From assembly GCF_900176135.1 (NCBI RefSeq), contig NZ_FWWW01000039.1, positions 99,055 to 163,054 on the forward strand: a stretch of 64,000 nucleotides of DNA. Reading direction: 5' to 3'. The notes under the pieces were generated by a model, which had not been told where the DNA came from, did no database searches, and saw nothing but the letters and a program-made list of their open reading frames with translations. Each line of letters opens with the position of its first letter. Position 1 is the stretch's first letter. Positions 35,480 to 44,368 of this stretch are shown here, in pieces. The DNA is from Hymenobacter roseosalivarius DSM 11622 (lineage in GTDB: Bacteria > Bacteroidota > Bacteroidia > Cytophagales > Hymenobacteraceae). The translations under genes were made by a program, and so were the position numbers.

Positions 35480-36886
35480 ATGCAGCAATTCCGAACCGAA
35501 CACGATTTTCTTGGCGAACGGGCTATTCCTATTGATGTCTACTACGGTATTCAAACCCTGCGAGCTCTCGAAAACTTTGATATCACGGGCATACCTCTTA
35601 AGTCAGAGCCGCTGTTTGTACAGGCTCTGGCGCACGTAAAAAAAGCTGCTGCCCTGGCCAACCGCGACCTAGGCGTGCTCGACCCGACCATCGCCGCTTA
35701 CATCGCCCAAGCCTGCGACCGGGTCGCGACCGGCGAGTTCGACAGCCAGTTTACCACCGACATGATTCAGGGCGGGGCCGGTACGTCGGTGAACATGAAC
35801 GCCAACGAGGTGATTGCCAATGTGGCGCTGGAAATGATGGGCAAGGAGAAAGGCCAATACGAGTATTGCCACCCCAATAACCACGTCAACTGCTCCCAGT
35901 CCACGAACGACGCGTATCCTACGGCCTTTCGCATTGCCCTCAACAACAAGCTGGTAGGCTATAGTCATGCTTTGGGTCAGCTGGCTGACGCTTTTGCCGA
36001 AAAAGGCGTCGAGTTTCGTGACGTGCTCAAAATGGGGCGCACCCAGCTTCAGGACGCCGTGCCTATGAGCATGGGTGACGAGTTCAAGGCCTTTGCTACC
36101 AACCTGCGCGAGGAGCTGCTGCGCATCGAGGACAGCCGCAACCTCATCAGCGAAATAAACATGGGGGCCACCGCCATCGGTACCCGCGTAAATGCGCCGG
36201 CTGGCTACGCCGAAATAGTAACTGAGCACCTGCGCGACATCACGGGCCTAAATCTGGTGCTGGCTGGCGACCTGATTGAGGCCACCTACGACACGGGCGC
36301 CTATGTGCAGCTTTCCGGGGTGCTGAAGCGCACGGCCGTGAAGCTCTCCAAGATCTGCAACGACCTGCGCCTGCTCTCCTCCGGTCCCCGCACAGGCATC
36401 AACGAAATAAACTTGCCTCCCCTGCAGCCCGGCTCCAGCATTATGCCCGGCAAAGTAAACCCCGTGGTGCCGGAGGTAGTCAACCAGACGGCCTTCTACG
36501 TTATCGGCGCCGACCTCACCGTGACCATGGCCGCCGAGGCCGGGCAACTTCAGCTCAACGTGATGGAGCCCGTTATTTCCTTTGCCCTGTTTACCAGCAT
36601 TTCCTACCTCACCCGCGCCTGCCACACCCTGCGCGAGAAGTGCGTAGTCGGTATCACGGCCAATGCCGCCCACGCCGAGCAGCTGGTACGCGGCAGCATC
36701 GGTATCGTGACCCAGCTAAACCCCATCCTGGGCTACGAAACTGTCTCCGAAATCGCGAAAGAAGCGCTCCGCACCGGTAAATCGGTGTACGACGTGGCCG
36801 TGACCGAACGGCAGCTGCTGACCCAAGCTAAATGGGATGAGATATTCACGTTTGAAAACCTGATCCGCCCGAACTTTATTCAGTAA
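35480..36886 (+). CDS. aspA: Aspartate ammonia-lyase
   Basis: 468 residues, close to the E. coli enzyme. It deaminates aspartate to fumarate and ammonia. Signatures of the fumarase/aspartase superfamily are present: GGAGTSVNMNANEVIAN, VNCSQSTNDAYPTAFR, GRTQLQDAVPMSMGDEF and the signature loop GSSIMPGKVNPVVPE with the catalytic Ser. Specificity for aspartate over fumarate hydration follows from overall similarity and is therefore inferred. A perfect hairpin follows the stop. Confidence 0.95.
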   Translation: MQQFRTEHDFLGERAIPIDVYYGIQTLRALENFDITGIPLKSEPLFVQALAHVKKAAALANRDLGVLDPTIAAYIAQACDRVATGEFDSQFTTDMIQGGAGTSVNMNANEVIANVALEMMGKEKGQYEYCHPNNHVNCSQSTNDAYPTAFRIALNNKLVGYSHALGQLADAFAEKGVEFRDVLKMGRTQLQDAVPMSMGDEFKAFATNLREELLRIEDSRNLISEINMGATAIGTRVNAPAGYAEIVTEHLRDITGLNLVLAGDLIEATYDTGAYVQLSGVLKRTAVKLSKICNDLRLLSSGPRTGINEINLPPLQPGSSIMPGKVNPVVPEVVNQTAFYVIGADLTVTMAAEAGQLQLNVMEPVISFALFTSISYLTRACHTLREKCVVGITANAAHAEQLVRGSIGIVTQLNPILGYETVSEIAKEALRTGKSVYDVAVTERQLLTQAKWDEIFTFENLIRPNFIQ

Positions 36887-36888
36887 AT

Positions 36889-36944
36889 AAAAGCGATTAC
36901 CCCGTAGAGACGCGAATTCGCGTCTCTACGGGGTAATCGCTTTT
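36889..36944. terminator. Perfect 28-bp palindrome acting as bidirectional terminator
   Basis: The arms 36889-36916 and 36917-36944 are exact reverse complements, centred on GAATTC. They start AAAAGCGATTACCCCG and end in TTTT on both strands. It separates convergent aspA and hydrolase genes and abuts the hydrolase stop codon. The core GTAGAGACGCGAATTCGCG looks like a dispersed palindromic repeat recruited as a terminator. Confidence 0.8.
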
Positions 36945-37864
36945 TAGCTGCTCTTAGGGCGTGCCAGCCAGATACCGCCGGCTACAATAGCCAGCACGCC
37001 GAACACGGCGGCCGCCTTACTCAGGCGGCGGGGTGAGGCGGCGGTGTCGTACGCTCCGACTGCTTCCTCAATGGTTTCGCCGCTGGTGGCGCGCAGAATC
37101 AGACGGATGGTTTCCTCGGGCTGGTCCCACTGCGGAAAATGCCCGCATTTGTCGAACCAGCGCAGGCGGGCATCCGGGAATTTGGCCAGGGCCCGCTCGG
37201 CTTGGTAAGGAAAACATACCCGATCCTGCCGGCCCCAGCCAATAAGTAGCGATGCCTTTATAGTACCCCGCGGCGCGCCTTGCTGCTTTTCACCATAGGC
37301 CAGATTATACAGCAGCTCATCGAAGGAAGGCGCGTTGGCGAAGGTTCGCATCTCATCCAAGGCTACCTGGGGGGCAATTTTCCAGGGCTTCGCTGAAAAC
37401 TGGGCAAACAATACCGTGCGGCTCACCCTATTGCCGGTTAATTGCGGCATCACCGGCTGCAAGGCCCGCACCAGCTTGGTCGAAACGGCGACAGTGTGAT
37501 AAAAAAACGGAACCTCCCAGCCCTCCCAGAACCCGCCCGGATCAAGGGAAACGACCGCGCCTACCACGCCGCCCCGGCGCGCCAGCTCCAGCACCAGTCG
37601 CGCGCCCATCGAGCTGCCCACCGCATCGATACCCAGCAGATTTTGCTCGCGCAGAAAGTCGGTCACCGCATCGGCTAGGGTGCCAATGGTGACCGGACCA
37701 TGCAGCGGCGGCGTATCGCCAAAGCCTGGCAAATCTACCGCGATGACGTCGCGCTCGGCGGTCAGGCCGTCGAGAATAGTTTGCCAGGAGCGCCAGCTGC
37801 CACCGATGCCGTGCAGCAGTAACAGCGGCTTGCCGGTGCCGCGCCGGGTGTGGTGCATATTCAT
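36944..37864 (-). CDS. Alpha/beta hydrolase with C-terminal membrane helix
   Basis: 306 residues. The N-terminal fold has PLLLLHGIGGSWRSWQ, VIAVDLPGFGDTPP and nucleophile elbow DAVGSSMGARLVLE. Later come LLIGWGRQDRVCF (acidic residue) and FDKCGHFPQWDQPEE (His). After residue 275 a hydrophobic helix AAVFGVLAIVAGGIWLA closes the protein, so it is probably tail-anchored in the inner membrane, an uncommon feature. The substrate is unknown. KIAPQ at 37369 derives from the iterated word. Confidence 0.88.
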   Translation of the reverse strand: MNMHHTRRGTGKPLLLLHGIGGSWRSWQTILDGLTAERDVIAVDLPGFGDTPPLHGPVTIGTLADAVTDFLREQNLLGIDAVGSSMGARLVLELARRGGVVGAVVSLDPGGFWEGWEVPFFYHTVAVSTKLVRALQPVMPQLTGNRVSRTVLFAQFSAKPWKIAPQVALDEMRTFANAPSFDELLYNLAYGEKQQGAPRGTIKASLLIGWGRQDRVCFPYQAERALAKFPDARLRWFDKCGHFPQWDQPEETIRLILRATSGETIEEAVGAYDTAASPRRLSKAAAVFGVLAIVAGGIWLARPKSS

Positions 37865-38031
37865 AAGGATAGGGGTGAGAAGGCTTGAGAAAGCCCTCCA
37901 AACGCTGGTTGTTAGCGGCTGGGGGGCTTTTTTGTCGCGAATTTCGCGTAGTGTGAAGCTTATGCGCTGGTCATTCTACGCGCTTGGTATATAATTAGAT
38001 ACCAGCAGATAAGTAAACAGCCTATAAAGGA

Positions 38032-38063
38032 CTGTCATGCTTCGCTACTGCTCTGCATGATGG
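38032..38063. repeat. Short REP-like palindrome
   Basis: CTGTCATGCTTCGCTAC...GCTCTGCATGATGG, an imperfect inverted repeat with the same ends as the other elements in the window. Confidence 0.6.
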
Positions 38064-38078
38064 TCTTTAATTATATTC

Positions 38079-38795
38079 TTACGGATTCGTAGACCACATA
38101 CCGGCTTCTTTGATAAATACCCGCCGGTTGAGCTTCAGCTGCGCGATAATCAGCTCAGCCAGATCTTCGGGCTGCGCTACCTTCTCCGGGTTGCCGTCGG
38201 TGAGCTTGTTACTGACGGCCAGCTCGGTAGCGATGGTGCTGGGGGTAAGCGCCGACACGCGAATGTTGTGCTTGCGCACCTCCTGCATCAGCGACTCGGT
38301 GAGGCCCATTACGGCAAACTTCGAGGCGCTGTAGGCGCTGGTGCCGGCCGCGCCGCGCTGCCCGGCCGTGGAAGAGATATTGATAATGTCGCCGGTCTGG
38401 CGTGCTATCATCTGGGGCAATACGGCGCGGGTGGCGTAATACACGCCCATCAGATTCACCTGAATAATCCGCTCCCACTCCGAGGGGTCGAATTCCAGAA
38501 ACTTACCGAAGGTGCCGATGCCGGCGTTGTTGATGAGAATATCGATGGGCCCGAGCTCCTGCTCCACGCGCGCGGCGGCGGTTTCTACGGCGGCGCGGTC
38601 GGTGATGTCGGCGGCTACTACGGCTGTTTTGCCCCCCAGGGCCGCTATTTCGGCGGCTACGGCTTGCAGCTGCTCTTCGGAGCGGGCCAACAAGCCTACA
38701 TGGGTGCCTTCCTGGGCCAGCGCCAGGGCTACGGCGCGTCCGATACCTTTACCCGCGCCCGTCACGAGGGCGACTTTTCCTGCTAATGATTCCAT
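38079..38795 (-). CDS. SDR family NAD(P)-dependent oxidoreductase (FabG-like)
   Basis: About 238 residues from the ATG at 38795. Classical short-chain dehydrogenase motifs: [19 protein letters not shown] (TGxxxGIG), [11 protein letters not shown], Ser in [12 protein letters not shown], and [11 protein letters not shown] (YxxxK). Length and sequence resemble 3-ketoacyl-ACP reductases, but the C-terminus ([15 protein letters not shown]) suits the uncharacterised 'YjjI/3-ketoacyl reductase-like' branch. An ACP-like gene lies just upstream. Confidence 0.9.
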   Translation of the reverse strand: MESLAGKVALVTGAGKGIGRAVALALAQEGTHVGLLARSEEQLQAVAAEIAALGGKTAVVAADITDRAAVETAAARVEQELGPIDILINNAGIGTFGKFLEFDPSEWERIIQVNLMGVYYATRAVLPQMIARQTGDIINISSTAGQRGAAGTSAYSASKFAVMGLTESLMQEVRKHNIRVSALTPSTIATELAVSNKLTDGNPEKVAQPEDLAELIIAQLKLNRRVFIKEAGMWSTNP

Positions 38796-38988
38796 GCGAT
38801 GGCTGCTAAAAGAGAGTAATAAGCGGCATAACCGCCGAACCCGGCAGGTGTTTGGCCTGCGTCGGTAAGTGGCTGATAAAGCGCCGGTTTCAGGTTTAGC
38901 AGCAAGAGAAGCACGGCTGAAAGCCATACGGAGGAGTGAGCATAGATAAGCTACCCCGGACGTGGCCACCAGCTAGCTTCTGTACTGG

Positions 38989-39255
38989 CTAGGCCATAAG
39001 CAGGGAGCAGCCCCACCTTTGCCCTACCACTTGATCGTTGAGGCAGCTGATGAGCTGGTCTGCCGTTCTTACCTGCTCCAGCTCAATATCTGGAATACGG
39101 ACGTGGTAGAGGTTTTCGAGGCGAATGACCAATTCAAAAAAGTCGGTCTGGTCCATTCCCAAATCCTCACTGAAGCGGGAACTGCTGGCGAGTTTAGTTG
39201 TAAACGTGGACCTGATGGGCAGGTAGCTGTACACTTGTTGTTGAATAGGTAGCAT
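38989..39255 (-). CDS. Acyl-carrier-protein-like small protein without the phosphopantetheine Ser
   Basis: 88 residues. The second half looks like an acyl carrier protein: FSEDLGMDQTDFFELVIRL, then ENLYHVRIPDIELEQVRTAD and QLISCL, matching LGxDSLxxxEL...E..F.i.IpdeE...i.Tv.dl. The residue that should be the phosphopantetheinylated Ser in DSL is Gln36 (DQT). It may be a structural or scaffolding ACP homologue, or not a carrier at all. It lies upstream of the FabG-like SDR on the same strand, separated by about 190 bp. Confidence 0.6.
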   Translation of the reverse strand: MLPIQQQVYSYLPIRSTFTTKLASSSRFSEDLGMDQTDFFELVIRLENLYHVRIPDIELEQVRTADQLISCLNDQVVGQRWGCSLLMA

Positions 39256-39484
39256 GATAAAATAAGGCTAAAGGGTGGAGCACCGAAGGGCAGCGTTCGT
39301 TGCCGTGCCGCTTATAGGCTATATAAAAATGTCAGTAGCGCGAGCGTATGGCAGTAGCGCGTTACCAGACCATACGACGTACTGACGGGCCTTTTACCTT
39401 ATCTAAGCGACGGGTTCTTTTTTGTTAATGCTTTAAATCAGCTGACTAACCGGCACCAAGTAGCCCCGCGACTAACCGGCTGCG

Positions 39485-39544
39485 GTAGCCTGGCCTAAAA
39501 AAGCCCCCCGGAGCAACTCCGGGGGCTTTTTTAGGCCAGGCTAC
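39485..39544. terminator. Extended palindromic bidirectional terminator
   Basis: The core AAAAAAGCCCCCCGGAG / CTCCGGGGGCTTTTTT is flanked by further inverted sequence, GTAGCCTGGCCT and AGGCCAGGCTAC, giving nearly 28 bp per arm. It closes the minus-strand GNAT gene. Confidence 0.85.
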
Positions 39545-39545
39545 C

Positions 39546-40112
39546 TTATCCTTTCCCAAACCGCTCCAGCATTACCGTCGGCTGATCTTTGTACGTGGTG
39601 CGATGGTAGGGGCTGTAGCCAAACTTCTGGGCCAGCCGCAGGGATGCTTTGTTGGCCGGATGAATAATGCACACGGTACGCCCGGTGCCAAAACGCGCAT
39701 CGCCCCAGGCAATGGCAGCTTCTACTGCCTCGGTGGCGTAGCCTTTGCCGTGGGCGTGGGCGGCCAGCACCCAGCCAATCTCGGGCGTGCCGTGGTTCTG
39801 CGGCATGATGTCGCGCTTGGGGTCGGCAAAGCCGACCGCTCCGATGAAGGCACCGGTTGCTTTTTCCTCAATGGCCCAGAACCCGTAGCCCATCAGGGCC
39901 CAGTGACCGATGCTGCGAAGCATGGTGGCCCACACTTCTTCCTCCACCATGGGGCGGGGCGTTAGGTAGCGATAAAACTTGGGGTCGGCCCACATGGCCA
40001 CGTACTGCTCAAAATCGCTGGGTTTGTACCCGCGCATGAGCAGGCGGGCGGTTTCCAAGACTGGTACCTGATGCAGCGAAGGGGTAAGGGTTGGGGTAGG
40101 AATAGACTCCAT
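39546..40112 (-). CDS. GNAT acetyltransferase, RimJ/RimL type
   Basis: 188 residues. The N-terminus LETARLLMRGYKPSDFEQYV is characteristic of ribosomal-protein-type acetyltransferases. The acetyl-CoA motif lies around EIGWVLAAHAHGKGYATEAV, followed by FGTGRTVCIIHPANKASLRL and AQKFGYSPYHRTTY. Such proteins often acetylate small molecules or protein N-termini; the target is unknown. Its terminator is the extended palindrome directly downstream. Confidence 0.9.
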   Translation of the reverse strand: MESIPTPTLTPSLHQVPVLETARLLMRGYKPSDFEQYVAMWADPKFYRYLTPRPMVEEEVWATMLRSIGHWALMGYGFWAIEEKATGAFIGAVGFADPKRDIMPQNHGTPEIGWVLAAHAHGKGYATEAVEAAIAWGDARFGTGRTVCIIHPANKASLRLAQKFGYSPYHRTTYKDQPTVMLERFGKG

Positions 40113-40573
40113 AAAGTATAGTTAGTATCGACGTGCTGGCGAAAGTAATAAGCGCGCGCATAGCGCTACTAACTGAAGCTCGTGCTGCGGGATGAGCCAG
40201 GCGTGACTTAACGCATGACTCGCTCCCAGGGCATCTATAACTCCCCACACATACAGCTCTTTCTAATACAGCATTCATACGCAGCCTGTTGCCGACTCCG
40301 AAATCGAACGCTCTGTCCGGTATCGAACATCTGCTGGCATGAGTGATCTGTGTAGCTTCTATGTAACAACTTGTATATGAGTTATTTATACAAATGGCAT
40401 GGGTGTTGGAAAATTACCAATAACTCTACTATTCAACTGTTCAAAACCGCACATGAGCTGCTTTTCCCAGCAATGAGTTCGGCCGACAGCAAGACGATTA
40501 TAGAGGAAACCAGCCGCTGCCCAGCGGTGCATTTGGTATCGTTTCCATCATTTCTAACCCCAAACTTTTTATT
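40113..40573. other. Intergenic region without recognised gene
   Basis: About 460 bp between divergent genes. An AT-richer part at 40340-40450 could hold promoters. A 68-codon frame at 40371-40577 has a composition unlike neighbouring proteins and is not accepted. No structured RNA seen. Confidence 0.45.
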
Positions 40574-41128
40574 ATGAAAAGCTCATTCGCCTCTGCTGCT
40601 TCCACATTGGCTGCCCGTTTTGCTTCCAAGTCTGCGTTAGCCCAAACCCAATCGGGTTCCTCCTTTTCTCTGGATTATTTGCGCCGGGCCGCCTTGGGCG
40701 TGCTGTTGTTTTGGGGGGCTTTTTTCGCCAGCCCAGCAGTAGCCCAGCAGCATCCCGTGACCGTGGACAAAGTAGAAGCGGCCGTCTTTCGGGTGCGCAC
40801 CCAGAACCTGACCAGGCAGCATGGGCAGGTGCAGGTGTACAGCCTCGTAAGTGGCCAGAAGCTGTTCGACGAAGCATTCGACCAATCGTTTTATACCTGC
40901 CGCCTAGGCTTTAATAATTTGCGGCCTGGCAACTATTGGTTGTGCCTGAAGGTCGGAAAGGACAGTTACCGCTACACCTTGCGGGTGCTATCAAATGGCG
41001 CTGGTGAAGAGGTTGCCGTGCGTAGCGTGAAGGCTCGGCTGGGCAAGCAGACCCGGCAGGTAGCCGCCCTCAACACAGTAGTGCCAGTAGCAGCTCCTAC
41101 GCTAACAACTAACGGTATTGGACTATAA
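40574..41128 (+). CDS. Hypothetical exported protein
   Basis: 184 residues with an unusually long N-terminal region (about 35 residues) before a signal-like helix AALGVLLFWGAFFASPAVAQ. An alternative reading is a single membrane anchor. The mature part is beta-rich: VEAAVFRVRTQNLTRQHGQV, LVSGQKLFDEAF, LRPGNYWLCLKVGKDSYRYT. It resembles a transthyretin-like or FN3-like periplasmic domain; the family is not recognised. The iterated GGGGGGCTTTTTTCG word encodes WGAFF inside the signal helix. Confidence 0.65.
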   Translation: MKSSFASAASTLAARFASKSALAQTQSGSSFSLDYLRRAALGVLLFWGAFFASPAVAQQHPVTVDKVEAAVFRVRTQNLTRQHGQVQVYSLVSGQKLFDEAFDQSFYTCRLGFNNLRPGNYWLCLKVGKDSYRYTLRVLSNGAGEEVAVRSVKARLGKQTRQVAALNTVVPVAAPTLTTNGIGL

Positions 41129-41153
41129 CGCTCGCGCAAGAATGGCGCACAGC

Positions 41154-41184
41154 AAAAAAGCCGTCCAGCTAGGACGGCTTTTTT
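41154..41184. terminator. Bidirectional terminator
   Basis: AAAAAAGCCGTCC AGCTA GGACGGCTTTTTT between convergent genes. Confidence 0.9.
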
Positions 41185-41207
41185 CTGTAAATGATTTTAC
41201 TGAAAGA

Positions 41208-42542
41208 TTACCAGGAGCCGCTGTTGTCGCTGTTGTCATCGAAGCCGCCACCGCCGGTATCGTCGGCGGCGGTGTCGTCGTAGGATGACGTCTCATCGGC
41301 TGAGAAGAAGTCAGGCTCGGAGTTATCCGGCAGATCGGAGAAATAATCTGGGCTCATTTCTTCGGCGTTGCCGGTGCCTTCCAGCGCCGGGAAGCCACCA
41401 GAAGCGGCTGTGCCTCCTACACCGGCCGCGTAGGTATTGGCGGGGTCAAGGTTTTGTTGGGACGCGGTGTTGTCAGGGCCTGCTATGCTGTTGCCGGCGT
41501 GGTCGGTGTGCCCGCCCGAGGCCATCCGATTGCCTAGGTAAGCACCGGCCGCGGCCGCCGCCCCCGTTGCCAGAATGCCCCCCATGCCGCTGGTCAGGCC
41601 CCCGCCGCTTCTGTTCATAGAGCCGCTACCCAAAAAGTCAGGTACTGGTTGGCGCGCCTGCCCGCGGGTATAGTTGCCATTCGGTCCCGCGGGTTGGTTG
41701 CCGCCCACCGATTGAGTGCCCAGAAAGTCAGGCGTTTGGCTAGGGTTTTGATTCTGGTTGGAATACATGGTCTGAGGCGCGGCCGGGGCCTTGCGCCAAA
41801 ACAGGCGCATCAGCAGCCACAGGATGCCGCCAATAGCCAACGCCCCAATAGCCAGGGTGCCCATGCCCAGCCCCGAAGAAGATGGTTCGGGCGTCGATGC
41901 GGCCGGCCGAAAGGGCTCGGAGCTTGGGTCAGAAGTAGCTGGCAGCTCATTATTCAGACTTGAGGTGGCTGCTTCAGCACGCTTTTCTGGTGCTATTTCG
42001 GCCTTGGCCGCTTGCAGATCCATGACCTTGGGAGCAGATTCTGGGTTGGCGGCTACCATCAGCGCGTTCAGGCCGGCGCGCAAGCCCGCGAAGTAGTTGC
42101 CCTGCTTGAAGCTGGGGGCCATTTCCTGGCCTATAACCCGTTTAGTCAGCTCGGGCGTAATCTGGGAGCGAAGTCCGCTGCCGGCCTGAATCGTGACCTG
42201 GCGCTCCTGCCCGGAAAGTAACAGCACTACACCATTGTTTTTGCCGCGCTGCCCTACACCCCAGGACTCGCCCAGGGCCTTACCATACTCGGCTACGTCG
42301 CGCCCGCCCAGGGTGGGCACCGTCACGACAACAATCTGAGTACCGGTGCTATCGGCATAGCGGCGCAGGCCCCCTTCCAGGGTTTTGGCGTCGGCGGGGG
42401 AGAGAAGCCGCGCTTGGTCGGTGACGAAGCGAAAGGGCGTAGGCCGCGCTGGCAGCCCCTGGGTAGGCTGCTGCGCGCCTCTTGCCGGCCCGCTCAGCCC
42501 CGCCGATACGAGCAGCAGCATTATAAACAAGAAGCGTTGCAT
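41208..42542 (-). CDS. TPM domain protein, envelope-associated
   Basis: About 444 residues from the ATG at 42542 with signal peptide MQRFLFIMLLLVSAGLSG. The TPM domain (residues 35-170) has FVTDQARLLSPADAKTLEGG, TGTQIVVVTVPTLGGRDVAE, WGVGQRGKNNGVVLLLS and the pattern GSGLRSQITPELTKRVI. A linker and a membrane helix (LAIGALAIGGILWLLMRLFW) follow. The long C-terminal tail is Gly/Ser/Asn-rich with many Asp at the end (TSSYDDTAADDTGGGGFDDN). TPM proteins are reported as phosphatase-like or membrane-complex assembly factors. Confidence 0.88.
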   Translation of the reverse strand: MQRFLFIMLLLVSAGLSGPARGAQQPTQGLPARPTPFRFVTDQARLLSPADAKTLEGGLRRYADSTGTQIVVVTVPTLGGRDVAEYGKALGESWGVGQRGKNNGVVLLLSGQERQVTIQAGSGLRSQITPELTKRVIGQEMAPSFKQGNYFAGLRAGLNALMVAANPESAPKVMDLQAAKAEIAPEKRAEAATSSLNNELPATSDPSSEPFRPAASTPEPSSSGLGMGTLAIGALAIGGILWLLMRLFWRKAPAAPQTMYSNQNQNPSQTPDFLGTQSVGGNQPAGPNGNYTRGQARQPVPDFLGSGSMNRSGGGLTSGMGGILATGAAAAAGAYLGNRMASGGHTDHAGNSIAGPDNTASQQNLDPANTYAAGVGGTAASGGFPALEGTGNAEEMSPDYFSDLPDNSEPDFFSADETSSYDDTAADDTGGGGFDDNSDNSGSW

Positions 42543-42609
42543 GGCGCAAAAAATGAGGTGAGAGATCAAGCTTATTTTGCTTTCCACGTCACTTACCGTC
42601 AATCGGCTA

Positions 42610-43932
42610 TCACTTCTTCGCGCTGAGCCCGTTGCCACCTGCCGGCTGCTGCGGGGGGCTTTTTTTCCGCAAATTTTCTGCCTTCCAGCGCATGGCCGTC
42701 AGCACGCGGGTGTGGCCACTGGGATGATCGAAGAAAATGATTTCCTCCATCGGGCTTGGGTCAATTTTACGATACTCCGACAGCTTCATGGCGATGGTAG
42801 CGAAGCCGTCGGGCTGGCGGGCGGCATTCAGGCCAAACATATCGGCCTCCTGCTCCTGGGTGCGGATAATGGTATTAAAGGCGGGCGTAGCCAGAAACAT
42901 AAACACGGCGAAAAGTGCCACCAGCAGCGGCAGTCCACTCACATCGGTGATGCCGGCAATGCCCCAGCGCGGCCCGTAGCTCCCAATCAGGCGGTGAAAG
43001 GCCCAATCGACGAACCACAAGCCCACGCCGATAATCAGCACCAGGAAGATCAGCATTTTGGGGATGTGATTCAGCACGTAGTGGCCCAGCTCGTGGCCCA
43101 TCACGGCCTGCACTTCGGCGGGCGTGGAGCGGTTGAGCAGGTTGTCATTGAGCGACACCCGGATGGTGCTGCCCAGTCCGCTCACGTTGGCGCTGATGCG
43201 CTTGCTTTGCCGGGAGGCATCCACGAGATACACGTTATCGGCCGGAACACCGTTGGCGCGCGCCATGCTCAGAATTTGGTCGCGGATGGGGCTGGCCGGC
43301 AGCGGCGTGTACTTGTTGAACAGAGGCGCGATGAAGACCGGCGACACAAATATTGATACCACCAGAAAGACGGCAAGTATGGCCGTGCCCCACACCCACC
43401 AGCTCCGGCCCGTGCGCCGGATGGCCGCATACAACGCCAGCAGCACCAGGCTGCCGAATACGACCGACAGCGCCAGTCCCTTCAAATCATCCGTCAGCCA
43501 CTCGCCGAAGCTTTGGTTGGAAAGCGCGTAGGCATGCTCGCGGATGTAGCCACTATACAGACTCAGCGGAAAGTTGAGCAAGTAAGCCAGCAGCAGGTAC
43601 AGCGCCGCATACGCCAGCGTGGGCAGCACTTTGCCCGGTAGCCGCGCCGTTTGGCCTTTGATAACCCTGGACAGGCCCAGCACCAGAAATACGGCTGCCA
43701 CACCCAGCGCGTACACCAGGCTCCCTATCTGGAGCCAGTAGCCCCCCTCAAAGTAAGCGTTGGAGCTGGCCTTTTGGGCGGGCGTGAAGGTGTTGAGGTA
43801 GTGTTGAGTGGCGGCCTCAATGTTGAAAGCGGCGGTCGAATCGGCTGCTGCTGCCGACGCGGCCCAAGCCGGAACCACGAGCAGGGCCAGGGCCAGCATG
43901 ACCACAAATGTTCGTTGGGAGAGCAGACGCAT
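42610..43932 (-). CDS. M48 family metallopeptidase (CAAX prenyl protease 1-like)
   Basis: 440 residues, exported and multi-pass. After a signal-like N-terminus the protein has several helices (LVYALGVAAVFLVLGLSRVI, VLPTLAYAALYLLLAYLLNF). The zinc motif lies in VMGHELGHYVLNHIPKMLIF (HELGH), and the third ligand region is QEQEADMFGLNAARQPDGFA. This is the Ste24/HtpX-type architecture with length close to Ste24. It lies 67 bp upstream of the TPM gene on the same strand and is probably co-transcribed with it. Confidence 0.92.
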   Translation of the reverse strand: MRLLSQRTFVVMLALALLVVPAWAASAAAADSTAAFNIEAATQHYLNTFTPAQKASSNAYFEGGYWLQIGSLVYALGVAAVFLVLGLSRVIKGQTARLPGKVLPTLAYAALYLLLAYLLNFPLSLYSGYIREHAYALSNQSFGEWLTDDLKGLALSVVFGSLVLLALYAAIRRTGRSWWVWGTAILAVFLVVSIFVSPVFIAPLFNKYTPLPASPIRDQILSMARANGVPADNVYLVDASRQSKRISANVSGLGSTIRVSLNDNLLNRSTPAEVQAVMGHELGHYVLNHIPKMLIFLVLIIGVGLWFVDWAFHRLIGSYGPRWGIAGITDVSGLPLLVALFAVFMFLATPAFNTIIRTQEQEADMFGLNAARQPDGFATIAMKLSEYRKIDPSPMEEIIFFDHPSGHTRVLTAMRWKAENLRKKSPPQQPAGGNGLSAKK

Positions 43933-44368
43933 AAATTTGAAGGATGGATCAGATAGCGACTCGGGGTACGATTACAGTGGTAAGCTAATGTTTTAAAGTT
44001 ATATATAGATATAATTAATTCCGGGCGCCTGGCCGGCGTGGGCAGCATGGGCTGCATACTCCGGCCAGGCTGCCGGGGGGCTTTTTTACTGCCCGGTTGG
44101 CAATAATTTTCCTGCATCAGCTGTACCGTTAGAATAATGCAGGTAAGCAACAGCGGTGGCGTGAGCGACTACCGCCTCAGCATCCCTACCCTCCCCGACG
44201 TACAAGCTAAGCTACCTGCGCAGAGAAATTTGGAATCGGCGCTGGCCCTCGGAAGTCGTACAATCCTGTATCTTTCGTTTTGTCCCCTTACCCGTAGCGC
44301 CCTACCCGATCAACCCGGCCTGGGGGGCAAATTTATCCTGCCAGCCGTTTCACTCTACCCTCAAGCCC
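43933..44368. other. Divergent intergenic region with a large hairpin
   Basis: Between M48 (-) and the Tat oxidoreductase (+). 43985-44020 is AT-rich. GCCTGGCCGG (44027-44036) pairs with CCGGCCAGGC (44061-44070) around an inner GCAGC/GCTGC stem, followed by GGGGGGCTTTTTT (44075-44087), which looks like a + strand terminator although no + gene ends nearby. A further iterated word GGGGGGCAAATTT lies at 44332, just before the oxidoreductase ATG. Confidence 0.55.

Noticed and set aside
40371..40577. 68-codon + frame upstream of the exported protein gene
   Set aside because: AT-rich start, no recognisable fold, and the region is better explained as promoter DNA.
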